From contig JAVMKO010000003.1 in NCBI GenBank assembly GCA_032164245.1, forward strand, positions 64,178,390-64,242,389: DNA of 64,000 nt, in the 5' to 3' direction. Made by a program: the position numbers and the translations under genes. Numbering within the stretch: the first letter of the stretch is position 1; the number at the start of each line of letters is the position of its first letter. Below the pieces are notes generated by a model. That model was not told the DNA's origin, did not search any database, and saw nothing but the letters and a program-made list of their open reading frames with translations. Positions 43,181 to 55,183 of this stretch are shown one piece after another. Source of the DNA: Sternotherus odoratus (taxonomy: Eukaryota > Chordata > Testudines > Kinosternidae).

Positions 43181-44224
43181 ATGATAGTGTCTTTAACTAC
43201 TTAATCACATGTAATTATTTCCACAAAAACCGTGTCTCATTCTAGGTACCATAGGATCCTGCTCACTAAGTAAGCAGCTATTCAATGTTTTGTTTGGTAT
43301 TTATTGTTCAGTATGTGGCCCTCTGCTTATTTGCTTCACACTATTCAATCCAACCTTGAAGACAACTATTAATTTCCTTGCAGGTTTCTCTAGAGTACTC
43401 ATCACTATAGCATCTGACTGCTTCACAAAAATTAATCTATCTTCACAAGGCAGCTGATGAAGGAAATTTTTAATCCGTATTTTATAGATGGGAATTGAGA
43501 CACAGAGTCCAAGGTCAAAAGTATGAACTAATTGTGTACCCAACTTAGACATCTAGGATGTGGATTTTTCAGAGTATTTAGCATTATATGTTACATATAC
43601 TTAATGCTCAAATCACAGATTTTTTTTAACTTCAGTTGCAGCTGTGACTGCTCAGCACCTCTGCAAGTCAGACCTCCAAGTCTCATGTCAGACTCCAGAT
43701 GATGAGTCACAATTAGTGATCACCTGTAAAAAGTGTGACTTACATGACATGTTCAGCATCATGTAGGAATTCTGTGGCAAGGGAAGGATAAAATCCAATT
43801 CTCCAGGAGAGCATTCACCTACTTTATTCCTGAAACCCTCCCTACTTTTCCTGAAATCCTCAACCTCATTTGCAATGCACCTTCCAACTTCCACAACAAA
43901 TGAGCCGGGGGACCTATAGACAATGGTCTCCTTCACTACACCTCCCTGCTTCATCCCCAGAACTTGTCCAAACTTCATGCCGAATGACGCAGAATCCCAA
44001 GGAAAAAATAGTATGTGATCATGCAATTAAAGGCTGTATCAGAATGCAGATGCACAGAATAACCAAACTAAAATTGCACAAGTAGCTTTAGTACTGGCAC
44101 TTCCTAACTTTTGCAACCTTAATAATGGTCTCAACATAGATTTTTTTGTTTGTAATAAATATTACAGTTTGACTTAATCAAAGAGGCTGAACATGCATAA
44201 AGATAAATGAAGTGTGCAATTTAC
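43181..44224. other. PREP intron, possible old MIR remnant at 43455-43550
   Basis: TATTTTATAGATGGGAATTGAGACACAGAGTCCAAGGTCA resembles the MIR core. Nothing else was recognised. Confidence 0.4.
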
Positions 44225-44346
44225 CTCAGCTCCACCCATCCATTTTGGCTCATCAAGAAATTCGGCACATAAAACATCTTTTGATTGGTCAGTTCCAAGG
44301 ATGTGGTAAAACAGCTTCTGATTCACATTAGTGGAGGTCTCAGTGC
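44225..44346 (-). CDS. PREP: PREP coding exon (about residues 199-239)
   Basis: 122 bp, entered in phase 1 and leaving at a codon boundary. It encodes [20 protein letters not shown] and [20 protein letters not shown]. The acceptor is CCAG at 44347-44350 and the donor GAG/GTAA. Joined to 45583-45792, the G from that exon and GC here give the Gly codon of SDGTET. It is part of the beta-propeller. Confidence 0.95.
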
Positions 44347-45582
44347 CTGGTATAATTCAGAAGGGAATTATTTCATTTTCAAACACAACATAAACTTTTG
44401 CAAGCTTTCTGCCTCTGTACACAAACTTGTGGTAAAAGGAGTTATTCAAGGATTGCAGCCTGATACGGGCAAGCAGCCACTCTTCTTCTCACTACGCAAG
44501 TAAGAAGGGTGTGTATTTAGGGGAGAAGCATGCATGACAAATATTACTAATTTCAGGACTCATTGTTTCATGCTCCATCTTCTGGAAGCTATCAGCAACT
44601 GCAAACATTATTCTAGGAATCCAAAATATCTGAATAGGTTTTGACATTGAGTAACATGAGATGCCATTTATAGTCATACCATTTAATAAATATACAGTAC
44701 CTAAGTAAGATAACATTGGTATTGCTAGGATATTCTCAGTTAGTGTTCATATAATACTGGCTGAAAATCAAGTAGCGATATTTAAGGCTTTGCATGAAGT
44801 ATTAGGTGAAGTTTGTGATAGGAAAATTGGAATCCATGTAATCAGATTTTGTTTAATCAAATCATGGTAAAAAAAGAATATTGGCCTTGATTTTTTTCTC
44901 ATTAAACATTCGTTTGTTTTAAATGTTCAGGAGTGATGGACAGATGCAGTTTAGTCAGTGATTCAATCCTTACCAAATACTTACAGATTTACACTATAGC
45001 ACTGCTATGTCATTTTTTAACCTCTGAACTAGGAGCATTATTTCAATGCAAAAAGGACAAGGCAAGGTGCAAAATTTGGAAGTTTGTCCAAATTAGTTCC
45101 ATAGCAGTTGAAATGTGTAAAAATAAGAGAAAGACTTCCTCTCAGTATGTTTACAAAAAAGTGCTTGGTACAAGTTCTTCAGTGAGGTTTTTGAGGAAAG
45201 AAAGATGAGTAAACAGTTTAAGAAAAAGAACAAGAAAGGAGAGACAGGAAAAAAAACATACTTATAAAGGAAAATAATGGATTTAGGCCGTAATCATTCA
45301 AAGTTTTACACACCTTTACTACTATGATCAGGGAAAGCATATGTTTGCTAGGTCTTTGCAGGAATGGAGAGTGCAGTGAACAGTACTTGTAGAAGTAGCA
45401 ATCTCAGAGGGGAATGAGAGTGTCAAGAGGTCAATCAATATTCTACACATCTCTCAACTGCCCAAGAAAATTTTCTAGGGCAACTTGCCACGGATGTGGT
45501 TAAAACAATTTTCTAGCCACTATTACACCCTTCTGTTGAAAAAAAGGGGTTACTTTTCTCCAGTGATGCAAGGTATACTTAC
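44347..45582. other. PREP intron of 1236 bp
   Basis: No repeat or other feature recognised. Confidence 0.5.
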
Positions 45583-45792
45583 CGTCACTTTTCCCATCTT
45601 GTTTTGGATAGCTGTTGTAGAACATGCCTTGTCCATCATGGGTCCAAGCCATGCAACTGAATTTAACCCTTTCCAGCGTATCTGGGAGCTCTTCAGGACC
45701 ATCCACTTTCATAAACTTGATAGTTACCCAGTCTGAACCACTGCAACTCAGACCGTAAGCAAAGTATTCACCATCTTCACTGAATGCATAGC
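45583..45792 (-). CDS. PREP: PREP coding exon (about residues 129-199)
   Basis: 210 bp, entered in phase 1. It encodes [20 protein letters not shown], then [40 protein letters not shown] and YPKQDGKSD. The acceptor is CCATAG and the donor ACG/GTAAGT. The protein is PREP, a cytosolic serine oligopeptidase (family S9A) that cuts short peptides after proline. This exon forms early blades of the seven-bladed propeller over the active site. The residues are highly conserved with mammalian PREP, which argues for a working gene and not a retrocopy; the introns confirm this. Confidence 0.97.
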
Positions 45793-47334
45793 CTATGGAT
45801 AAAGCCAAACAAATGCCTAGATCACTCTTTCTATCTGGCTGCACAACTTTCTAACATTTGCCACACATTAATCAAATCTGAACCAGGGAAAAGTGGAAAT
45901 ATATACAATAACTGTGTGCACTTAACAGAGGCATTTCTCCAGTACATTATAGATTGCTAGTTTATTCAAACAAGAAAGGAAGGAAGGAAAGAGTATGCTA
46001 CCAGTTTTTTGTTTTAATTTACTGAAATAGGTTGTGGCTCCCTCCGCCAGCAACTAGTAGTGAATGCACTGGCACCACCAGTGAATTTTGGTTGCTGGCC
46101 ATCTCTCATCTACTGCACATCTTTAGGTTGGAAACGTCTTACCATCTTTCAACATGAAGTGGTGACACACGTTATTTATACACATATATAGAAACTAAAA
46201 GGAGTGCTGTCTAGTGGTTATCCCAAAAGACAGAGAGGCTTGACTCTTAATTTCTACTTCCAGAGCAGCCACCAATGCAACTATTTAGTGTTTCTATCAC
46301 TTCCAATCCATTGCTTAGAGTAAACCACGGCTGAAGTGAGGAGGCATCGCACTTGACTGGTGGGTGTTCAGTGTTCAAATTGCTCCCTCCTAAAAACTTA
46401 TCTGTTATTAAATTGGGAAGGGACACATATTTAAACACTTTTTTCCCCAATAGGGCTTTCAAAATTCCCATTTTGACCCTATAATAAATCTATAATTTAT
46501 TAGAGTCCCTATACGCAGCTCTGTGTAGCTCAAAAGCTAGTCTCTTTCACCAACAGAACTTGCTCCAGTAAAAAATACTTCTTCACCCACAATACCAAGT
46601 ATTAGTTAACAACCAGAAAATGTTAACATAATTAGCAGGATCACCTGCTTACCCCCAGAAGATATCATCAGCACTGGTTGGTAATTCCTTCTGGAGATAT
46701 GAAGGGATTTTTAATACAATCAACTGCTCCCAAACACATATCAATCACTTTTCTGGAGTCCCCGGAGATTCCTCAAGTTCGCAGCTCATTGACTGAGAGT
46801 TTAGCTTAGCATACCATCCTTTTTACACAAAGAAAGACCCGCACATGACAAATGCTGGGACACTCTACTAACAAGTATCTGAACCATGAGCCTTTTCCTC
46901 AACTGCCTGTGGATGCTGGGAGAGAGCTGGGGGGCAGGCTTATAATTAATGAACAGGAAGTTAAAGGGGTAGAGGTGGTCTGACATAAAGGACAAACTTC
47001 TTCAAACAAAGTGATTGCCATTCCAGAGAGTAATTTCAAGTTAGATTCTGCAAAGCAATATACTGGAAAAAGTGTGCACCCCCAGATGGATGGATTATAT
47101 GACCTAATAGAATTAGCTGGAAAAGACCCAAGATTCTGCAACATCTTTTAGGAGGGCCTTAGATGGCACTGAGGGACAAATTCAGTCTGGTTGTAAACAA
47201 ACTCTACCCTACTGAAGAGAATGGATTACACCAAACCTGAATTTGGCCTGGTGTTTCCACTAGCAATATTTTTTTTTAAAAACAAAACACCTCCCTTCAT
47301 CCCTGTGCACCGGCGCACCACCCCTCTACCTTCC
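45793..47334. other. PREP intron; old repeat fragment at about 46510-46600
   Basis: 46530-46600 carries AAAGCTAGTCTCTTTCACCAACAGAACTTGCTCCAGTAAAAAATAC, a diverged copy of the repeat also seen at 51755-52260. 45976-45993 is a short (GGAA)n tract. Nothing else was recognised. Confidence 0.5.
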
Positions 47335-48489
47335 TTTATAGCTCATGAGGCCTTATCTTCAATAGAATAAAAAGTGTTAACTCACTTGAGGCAAGAACAT
47401 AAGAGCTGTCACGCTTAGCCAGACTATCGTCAACTTTGCCCAGTACCCTGTCTCCCAACAGAGCTTCGGGGGGAGTATACAGAACAGGACCATTATGGAA
47501 TGATGAATCAGTCTTCCATTTACATTTGACTCCCATCATATGTCATGACAATGGGTTCCACAGGTTAGTTGTGCTTTGTGAGAGAAGGACTCTCTCATTT
47601 GTATTAAACCTGCTGCCTCTTAATTTAATCAGGTAACTCCTGGTTTTTGTATTGTGTAAAGAGGTAAATAAACAGGGTGAACATCAAAGTGTTTTTTAAT
47701 TTTTCCACACCATTTATGATTATATAGACCTGTATCATATCCCCACCTTAGTTGTCTCTTTTCTAAATTGAACAGCCCTAATCTGTTTAGTCCCTCCTCA
47801 TGTGGAAACCATTCCTTGCCTGTGATCGTCTTTCTTGCCTTTCTCTGAACCTTTTCCAGTTCCACTAAAACATTTTTGAGATGGGGCAACCAGAACTGGA
47901 CACAGTATTCAAGGCATGGGTGCTTCATGGATTTATATATTGGCATTATGATTTTTTAATCTTAGTTTCTATCCCTTTTCTAATAGTTCCACACATATTG
48001 TTAGCCTTTTAGACAGCTGCAATGCACTGAGCTGATGTTTTCAGAGAACTATCCATGGTAACTCCAAGATCACTTTCTTGTGTGATAACAGCTAATTTAG
48101 GATCTATTATATGTATATGAGAGAGGGGGGAGGATTATTTTTCCCCCGTATGTATTATTTTGTACTTATCTATATTGAATTCCATCTGATATTGTTGCCG
48201 TTACCCAGTTTTGTGTGATCCCTCTGTAACGCCTCGCAGTCTGCTTTGGACTTAACTATTGTGAATATTTTTGTATCATCTGAAAACTTCACCGCTTCAC
48301 TGTTCATGCCCTTTTCCTGATAATTAATGAATATACTGAACAGTACAGGTCCCAATACTGATCCTTGGAAGACTGCACTGTTCATCCCTCTTCATTGTGA
48401 AAACTGACTATTTATTCCTACCCTTTGTTTCCTGTTTTGCAATCAGTTACTGATCTACAAAGGGACCTTCACCCTTATCCCACGGCTAC

Positions 48490-48755
48490 TTAGGATATGT
48501 CTACACTGCAGTTAAACACCTTCAGCTGCCCCACATCAGCGACTCAGGCTCAAGCTATGGAGCTGTTTAATTGCAGTGTAATGTTCAGACTCTGGCTCCA
48601 GGACCTCATGAGGGGGAAGGGTTCCAGAGCCCAGACCAAAGCATCTCTACACTGCAGTTAAACAGCCCCATAGCCTGAGGCCCAGGAGCCTGAGTCAGTC
48701 GACAAAGGCCAGCTGCTGGTGATGAATCACAGTGTAAACATGCCCTCAATATCCT
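48490..48755. repeat. MITE nested in CR1
   Basis: GGATATGTCTACACTGCAGTTAAACA at the left and GAATCACAGTGTAAACATGCCC at the right form imperfect ends. An internal CATCTCTACACTGCAGTTAAACAGC copy shows partial duplication. Confidence 0.75.
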
Positions 48756-48834
48756 CAGAGGAACCGTGTCAAAACCTTTCTGAAAAATCCAAGTACACTA
48801 TATCAACTGGATATACACAGAATTATCCACACAG

Positions 48835-49140
48835 AATTATAGAAACATAGAACTGGAAGGGACATCGAGAGATCATCTAGTCCAGTCCCCTGCACTGAGG
48901 CAGAACTAAGTATTATCAAAACCATCCCGGGACAAGTGTTTGTCTAACCTGTTCTTAAAACCCTCCCATGACAGATATTCCACACCCTCCCTAGGGTAAT
49001 TTGTTCCAGTGCTCAACTATCCTTACACTTAAAGTTTTAACCTAAATTTCCCTTGCTCCAATTTAAGCTTATTACTTCTTATCCTCTCCTCAGTGGATAA
49101 GGAAAACCATTTATCACCCTCCAATTTGTAACATTTTACA
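48835..49140 (-). mobile_element. CR1 3' end nested in an older CR1
   Basis: Starts at ATAGAAACATAGAACTGGAAGGGACATCGAGAG with the classical CR1 3' UTR after it (AGTCCAGTCCCCTGCACTGAGG, GTTTGTCTAACCTGTTCTTAAAA). ACACAGAATTAT occurs twice at its edge (about 48815-48840) and may be a target duplication. Confidence 0.85.
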
Positions 49141-50262
49141 TACCAGTAGTTTTCTAGCCAGTCGTGCACCCCCCTTATAGTAGGTTTCTCTAAGCTATAT
49201 TTCCATAGTTTGCTTTTGAGAGGGTCATATGGGACAGCATCAAAAGCCTTAACTCGAGATATGTCACATCTACTGCTTCTCCACAAGCCTTGTTGACAAA
49301 GATAGATATTAGGTTGTATTCTTGTTGGGTCCCTCAATAAATTCTAAAGGATCAATGAGGCACGACTTCCCTTGACAAAAGTACTGGTGCCCAGTACTTA
49401 ATATGGGCTTACCCGCTTGTAATTGCCAGGACTGGTTCTTTAAAAAAAAAAACAGCATTACACTCACTACGTTTGAGTCATCGGGTACAGAGGCTAGTTT
49501 CAGTGATAGTAGTTCTGTAATGTACTTAAATTCTTTCAGAACTCTCGCGTGAATGTTATCTGGTCCTGATATTTATACAGTTTATTGATTAATTTGTTCT
49601 AAATTTTTTCTATTGACACATCAAGTTGGACAGTAGTTCAGATTCTGTCATTACCAAAGAACAGCTCTGGTGTGGGTATATCCCCCACATCCTCTACAGT
49701 GAATACCGATGCACAGAATTCATTTAGGTTCTCTGCAATGGCCTGGTCTTTTGAGTGCTCCTTTGGCACCTCTGTCACCCACTCCTGTTTAGCAGGCTTC
49801 CTGCTTCTAATGTACTTTTTTAAAAAAAAGTTATAGCATCTTTAGCAAGTTCTTCTCAAATGCTTTCCTGGCCTGCCTTACTATATTTTTTTTAAATGTA
49901 CTTGTCAGTGTCTATGTTCCTTCTTATTTTCCTCATTAGGATTTGCGTTCCATATTTTAAAGGATGTCTTTTTGCCTCTTCCTTCCTCCTCTGTTTAGCC
50001 ATGGTGACATTCTTTTGACCCCCCTACTGTCTTTTTAGATTTGGGGTATGCATTTAGTCTGAGCATGTTAGAATGTTTTTAAGTTGTCTCCATGTGGTTA
50101 CAGGCATTTTACCTTTGTGATTGCTTTTTAAAAATTTCCATTAAACTAACATCCTTATTCTTGTGTCCTTTCCCTTTTTAAAAGTTAATGTTACTGTGGT
50201 GGTAGTTTTGATATTTTCACCTCCTATAAGGATGTTAAATTTAATTACATTAAGGTCAGCCT

Positions 50263-51058
50263 ACAGAGGCATCTTGCACATTTCACATGAGTTAGTAGGT
50301 TAAGGTAAGCCCTAAACTCCCTCACACACTAACTCAATCTGCTAGCTCATGTGACATACTGTCTGGTTTTCCTGGGATTCTGCCTCAAGTTAGAGTAATT
50401 CCTGGCTTGTTCAAGGCAGCTGGGCTGTGCATGGATGTAGCATGAGGCTGACATGACAGTGCCACAGATACAGCTTAAATGATAAACAAAAACTTCTGTA
50501 AAAGGTAGATCAGCATCTTTAACTGGACTCTGTACTGGATAGACAACCAGTGGAGAGGCAAAGCACTACTCTGGAGAACTGCCACTCTGCTTTGCCCAAT
50601 AACTACCATTTCTGTCATAAAGATGGACAAATACTTTGAACTGAAGTTTGAAAGAAATTACACTAGAAAGTATTGAGACACCTGGGAATCAGAGGTGTCC
50701 ATCACACAAAAGCATATGAGGATTATAAGCAATCCAGAAAGCCACAAGGGGGGAGAGAGAGCGAGAGCGAGAGAGAGAAAAGATTACCCAAGGTAGAAAG
50801 CGACATTAGATATTCTTTCCCCATACACATAAGGAACTAATAATCATTGGGAATTTATTTAAGTAATGAGAATTCTTTGCACTCATCTTTTTATCTTTAG
50901 CTTTTTTGAGTGGACAAAACTCCTATTAGACACCTCAGCTTTCCCACAAAAATACTTATGTTTTGATGTAAACAAAAAAAATCCTAACTTTCAGAGTTTT
51001 GTAGCCTCAAAATAATCCCAATCTTTGTTTTTTTTTAAAAAACTCATGCCTCACTGAC
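50263..51058. other. PREP intron; (GA)n tract at 50752-50780
   Basis: 50263-50480 may be another MITE (inverted TCACATGAGTTAGTAGG / CTAGCTCATGTGACA segments). The GAGAGAGAGCGAGAGCGAGAGAGAGA tract follows at 50752-50780. Confidence 0.45.
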
Positions 51059-51189
51059 CTCGTAAAGCCACAGTGCCATCATCAGAAAGCTTATTCGGAT
51101 CAAGAAATATTTTGGCATCAGCATCCAAGGATTCTTGCACATATAATACTCGCTGATTCTGCAGTCCAGTATTGTAAAAGTGAAAATAC
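51059..51189 (-). CDS. PREP: PREP coding exon (about residues 85-129)
   Basis: 131 bp, entered in phase 2. It encodes [20 protein letters not shown] and [20 protein letters not shown], then ALR plus one base. The acceptor is TTCCAG and the donor GAG/GTCAGT. It joins the 53845-53978 exon (AAA AG + G gives Lys-Arg) and the 45583 exon (G + GC gives Gly). It spans the first propeller strands. Confidence 0.96.
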
Positions 51190-51265
51190 CTGGAAAACGT
51201 AAACTGAATAAGTAAAAAGGAACTTTATTTTTATTTTCCAGATCATCTTAAAAGAAAAAGAAAAG

Positions 51266-51290
51266 AAGAAGAAGAAGAAGAAGAAGAGTG
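51266..51290 (+). repeat. (GAA)n microsatellite
   Basis: About eight AGA/GAA units just upstream (on the minus strand) of the PREP exon acceptor at 51190, within about 75 bases of it. Confidence 0.85.
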
Positions 51291-51754
51291 GGGTATGAAA
51301 GACTGCATAACTTCTCCAATGACTTGAGAGGAGCACTGTTGATATTAATAATAGGTTAGACATGTGCATCCCACAGCACAGGTTGGTACAGTACTTCAGT
51401 TTTCTTTAGGCTGAATGTGGAACTATTCCAAACTAGTAAGGACCTAGCTAACTTGGCAAAACTGTGTTTGTGTTCATTTTATTGTACAGGACTCTGCGGT
51501 TTATTATTAACTTGTACCACTGAGGTCAAGTCAAATCTATAACTTCACCGGGGGGGGGGCAGGGGAGGAGGGAAATTCTCTCCACTGCTTCCAGACATCA
51601 ATGAATTCAAGTCCAAAATTCGAAAAGCAACAGTTATATACTACTGTGTTAATCTAGGAGCAATGACAAAAGTAAAGCCCTGAGTTCAGAAGCTACTTAG
51701 ACAATGGACTTGTAAATACTCTCAGCTGATAGAACTGACTGTTGCACAAGATTG

Positions 51755-52260
51755 CATGCAATGTTGTTGTAGTCATGTTGATCCCAAGATATTAGAGACA
51801 CAAGGTGTGGGAGATAATATATTTTAGTGGACCAACTTCTGTTGGTGAGAGACAAACTTTCAAGTTTACACAGGTCCTGAAGAAGGGTTTGGTATCAATT
51901 TGAAAGCTTGTCTCTCTTACCACAGGTGCCGGCTTCCTAAGGGTCCCAAGGGTGCTCAACTCCCCACTCCACCCCAAGCCCGGCTCCCACCGGACCTCTT
52001 CTCCCAAGCCTCAACCCACACCCTATCTCTTCCTCATCCCTGCTCCTTCGCATCCAGCTCCTCCTACATGCCGCAGTCCAGTTGATCACGGCAGGCAGAA
52101 GGCACTCAGAGGGAGGACGACGAGCTGGCTGCTGGTGGGTGCTAAGCAACCACCAAATTTTTCCAGGGTTGGAACACCCACAAAGCCAGTGCCTATGTCC
52201 CTCACCAACAGAAGTTGGTTCAATAAAACAGTACTACCTCACCCAAAATATGCGGTTTAG
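51755..52260. repeat. Fold-back turtle repeat split by a GC-rich MITE
   Basis: The outer halves are 51760-51915 (TGTTGTAGTCATGTTGATCCC..TGGACCAACTTCTGTTGGTGAGAG..AAGCTTGTCTCTC) and about 52200-52255 (TCACCAACAGAAGTTGGTTCAATAAAACAG), complementary to each other. The inserted piece (about 51920-52198) has ends AGGTGCCGGCTTC and AAGCCAGTGCCTA and a C-rich body, a known turtle MITE pattern. Confidence 0.65.
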
Positions 52261-53511
52261 ATTATGGAAGTTGAAAGGTATTTTTTAAAGTAAATTATGT
52301 GTATTTTTTTCATCTGACTGCATTTTTTTTTTAGTTAGTTTCACTTCTGTATTGACCGGTATTTTCATTTCCTAACTTACTAAACTAGTGTGACTGGACC
52401 ACTGTTCCTCAGAACACTTTTTGTGCTCCCTCACCTTTTTAAAGAGTATTTATAATAACTGCTGTTTCAGAGATGCTTAGTTGCAGCTGCTATTTTTTTA
52501 ATCTTATAGTTGAAATTATATGATTTATGAATTTCTAAATATTATAACCATAAGAAGTTTATAGGCCTTATTTCAACTGAGAAATATTTCCATGAAAAAG
52601 CCTATTTTATATCGTGTAATCTCTAGATCTGGATAAATATGATTGGAGGTGACAACAGAGTTTTTTGAAGTTAATCTCTCACACGAGGTTAATCATTACT
52701 AATGGATAGTGAATACATATTTTAGATAGAGATGCTATAGGAAGAGCTACAGCTCCTCTCTCTGGCTTTCTGTAGCAAAACCAGTTTCTGAGTAGTCCTC
52801 CTTTTCCAAGCTCTGTGAAGCAGCATGGAGGGGATAGGGGAATTCCTTGCCCTGTCTATGATTCCTTGTGCCTGTGGATGGTTGTGGGAAAGCATCAAAA
52901 CTTATTGCTTGACTGAAAAAAGGCTGAACTGAGATAGAAAGGGCTTTTTATAAAAATTTTACAGTTAATAAAATGTCCACATGGGACATCACCACAAACA
53001 TGGTTATCACGTCCCCTCTTTGCTTTTTGCTGGAGAACTGCAGCATGTGTCAGTAGGGATGTCATAGGATGAGGTAACCCAAACTGCAACTCCATCTTTG
53101 CAGTTGAGGAAAGCCCAAAAAGTCAGAATCCCCCTTTTCTACCCTCACCTAGTTAAAAGGAACAAAAGCTGCAATTTAAATTGGCAAATTGTCAGAAACT
53201 AGAATTGTTAAATCAGCACCTTTATGTTCCTGTTCTGTTTTTTTAAATCCTTGTTAAACAGTATGACTTTCTGCCCCTCTGCTGATATTTAAGGTCTTTG
53301 GAGCAAAAGAATATCCATACAAAGATCATGAAAATGACTATGTAAAGCCCCGTCAATTGCACAAAGTAAACCAACCAAAAAATAGCAAAATTTCCTCCCA
53401 CTCCCCGACCTTTCCTGTTTAGTAATCCTAGGTATTACTTACAACTATAACAGATACAAAATATTCAGTCGAAAAATGTGATTTTTCAAGTGGGATGTTA
53501 ATTTAAATATA
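52261..53511. other. PREP intron, no feature recognised
   Basis: AT-rich, unique-looking. Confidence 0.4.
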
Positions 53512-53692
53512 ATGACCATACCAAACCTGAAAGAATTTTATCATTTAATCACACTTGTTACCAAAGGATCCGAGGCACAAAGGGGAAAAGGGTTTTGCCC
53601 ATGGTCACAAAAAAGGTCGCCAGGAGAAATGGGAATAGAGCTCAGGTCTCTAGGACTAGGGTCTTATCTACCGGACCACACAGTCGCACGTT
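53512..53692 (-). repeat. Old MIR/CORE-SINE-like repeat
   Basis: CCGAGGCACAAAGGGGAAAAGGGTTTTGCCCATGGTCACA, GAAATGGGAATAGAGCTCAGGTCTC and CCGGACCACACAGTCGC fit the reverse-oriented MIR core and tRNA-related end. Confidence 0.6.
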
Positions 53693-53795
53693 AACATTGG
53701 TGTACATGAACATTCTTCCCAATTTACTATGTTTGATAATTTGTCAAGTGAATGGAACTATCAAGTTAATAGTTATTTTGAAGTTCCAAGCCTTA

Positions 53796-54008
<213 letters not shown>

Positions 54009-54315
54009 TCAAACATACTTACACGTCCTACAAGAAATAGTATTTATTTGAAAGAATTGTTCTATGTATTTGATGTGTAGAGTCACCCATGAAGATCTCA
54101 ATGTCTACCTCCACAATATCATAAGGTGATGGAAAGTAAAGTATTCAAGATAAAATGGTAGATCTCAATCTTGACTTAGATGCACACTTGTGTAACTGAA
54201 ATTACAGCCAAAAACTAGATTTCCTCCCATACCCAAAAAAGAAGCATTTAAGAAAGCTTCTCATATTTGTCCAAGAGACTTGGATAAAAATCAGATTATA
54301 GTGTGTCTATAAATA

Positions 54316-55181
54316 CAGTGAAACCTCGATTTAACGGACCTCCATTTAACGGACTTTGGATGCAACGGACAAAATTTTTCAGAGTCTGATGCATCCGAAA
54401 TCCGTTTGTGGAGGGCTGGCTGTGGGCTCCCTGCTGCCCCCCACGAGGCTGAAGCTGCGGGCGGGCTGCTGCCTGGCTCTCCGCAGCAGCTGGGCTTGCT
54501 GCCGCCCGAGGCTGAAGCTGCAGGGGGGGTGAGGGGGGTGCTGCTGCCTGGCTCTCCGGCTCTGTGTCCGCTCTCCTGCCGCCCGAGGCTGAAGCTGCGG
54601 GGCGGGGGGGGGGGGGAGGGGGGGGGGGAGGCTGCCGCCCGGCTCCCCACAGCAGCTGGGCTTGCTGGCGGGTCTCGGGAGCCGGGACCCGTGCGGACTG
54701 ACTGTCCGCTCTCTGCGGCTGCCAGGGTTGCAGCCGCGGGCGGGCTGGTTGCCGGCTGCGGGTTGCGGCCCCCTCTCTGTGGTGGCGGTGGGGCTGCTGC
54801 TCCCACAGCTTGGTTTGGGGTTTTTTCCCTTTCTTTTTATAAAATTTAAATTTTGCTTCGTTTTTAAGAACATTGTTTATTTGTTTAGTTAAATATAAGT
54901 ACAGTAAAGTGTGTTTTCAGAAAAATGTTTATTTATTTCGATTTAGATCGCATACTTGTTTATTACAGTCTCAAAACTACGGTGAGTACATAAGCAATAA
55001 TACATACAGAACACTTTTCTGTGAAATTAAACTTTTCATACATACAGTACTTAATTTTAATTACACAAAAGTCAATTTTTTAACATATGCATTCGGAAAA
55101 CCTACTTTCTTAAATAACGGACTTTCTGATTTAACGGACACCCCCTCGCCCCAATTAGTCCGTTAAATCGAGGTTTCACTG
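54316..55181. mobile_element. pogo/Tigger-like element, 866 bp, TA duplication
   Basis: CAGTGAAACCTCGATTTAACGGA (54316) and TCCGTTAAATCGAGGTTTCACTG (55181) are a perfect 23-bp terminal inverted repeat; TA lies at 54314-54315 and 55182-55183. ATTTAACGGAC phrases recur near both ends. There is no transposase. The interior is a CpG/G-rich block at 54405-54800 with a G-run of about 30 bases at 54601-54631, then AT-rich DNA. Overlapping open frames on both strands in the block are compositional. Confidence 0.92.
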
Positions 55182-55183
55182 TA

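Larger units (their letters stand above)
47335..50262 (-). mobile_element. Long CR1 LINE, minus strand, with two nested insertions
   Basis: From left to right the plus strand shows the reverse complement of the CR1 3' UTR, the RT C-terminus ([19 protein letters not shown] and GLNRLGLFNLEKRQLRWGYD at about 47700-47920), the RT core (FQGSVLGPVLFSIFIN and KFSDDTKIF at about 48240-48370; ADD is changed to SDD) and the upstream ORF2 part to about 50262. A MITE (48490-48755) and another CR1 3' end (48835-49140) interrupt it. Many stops and frameshifts make it non-coding. It lies in the 5.3-kb PREP intron in gene sense. Confidence 0.9.

Noticed and set aside
54291..54873. Pro/Ser/Arg-rich frames on both strands
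   Set aside because: Compositional by-products of the CpG/G-rich interior of the Tigger-like element.
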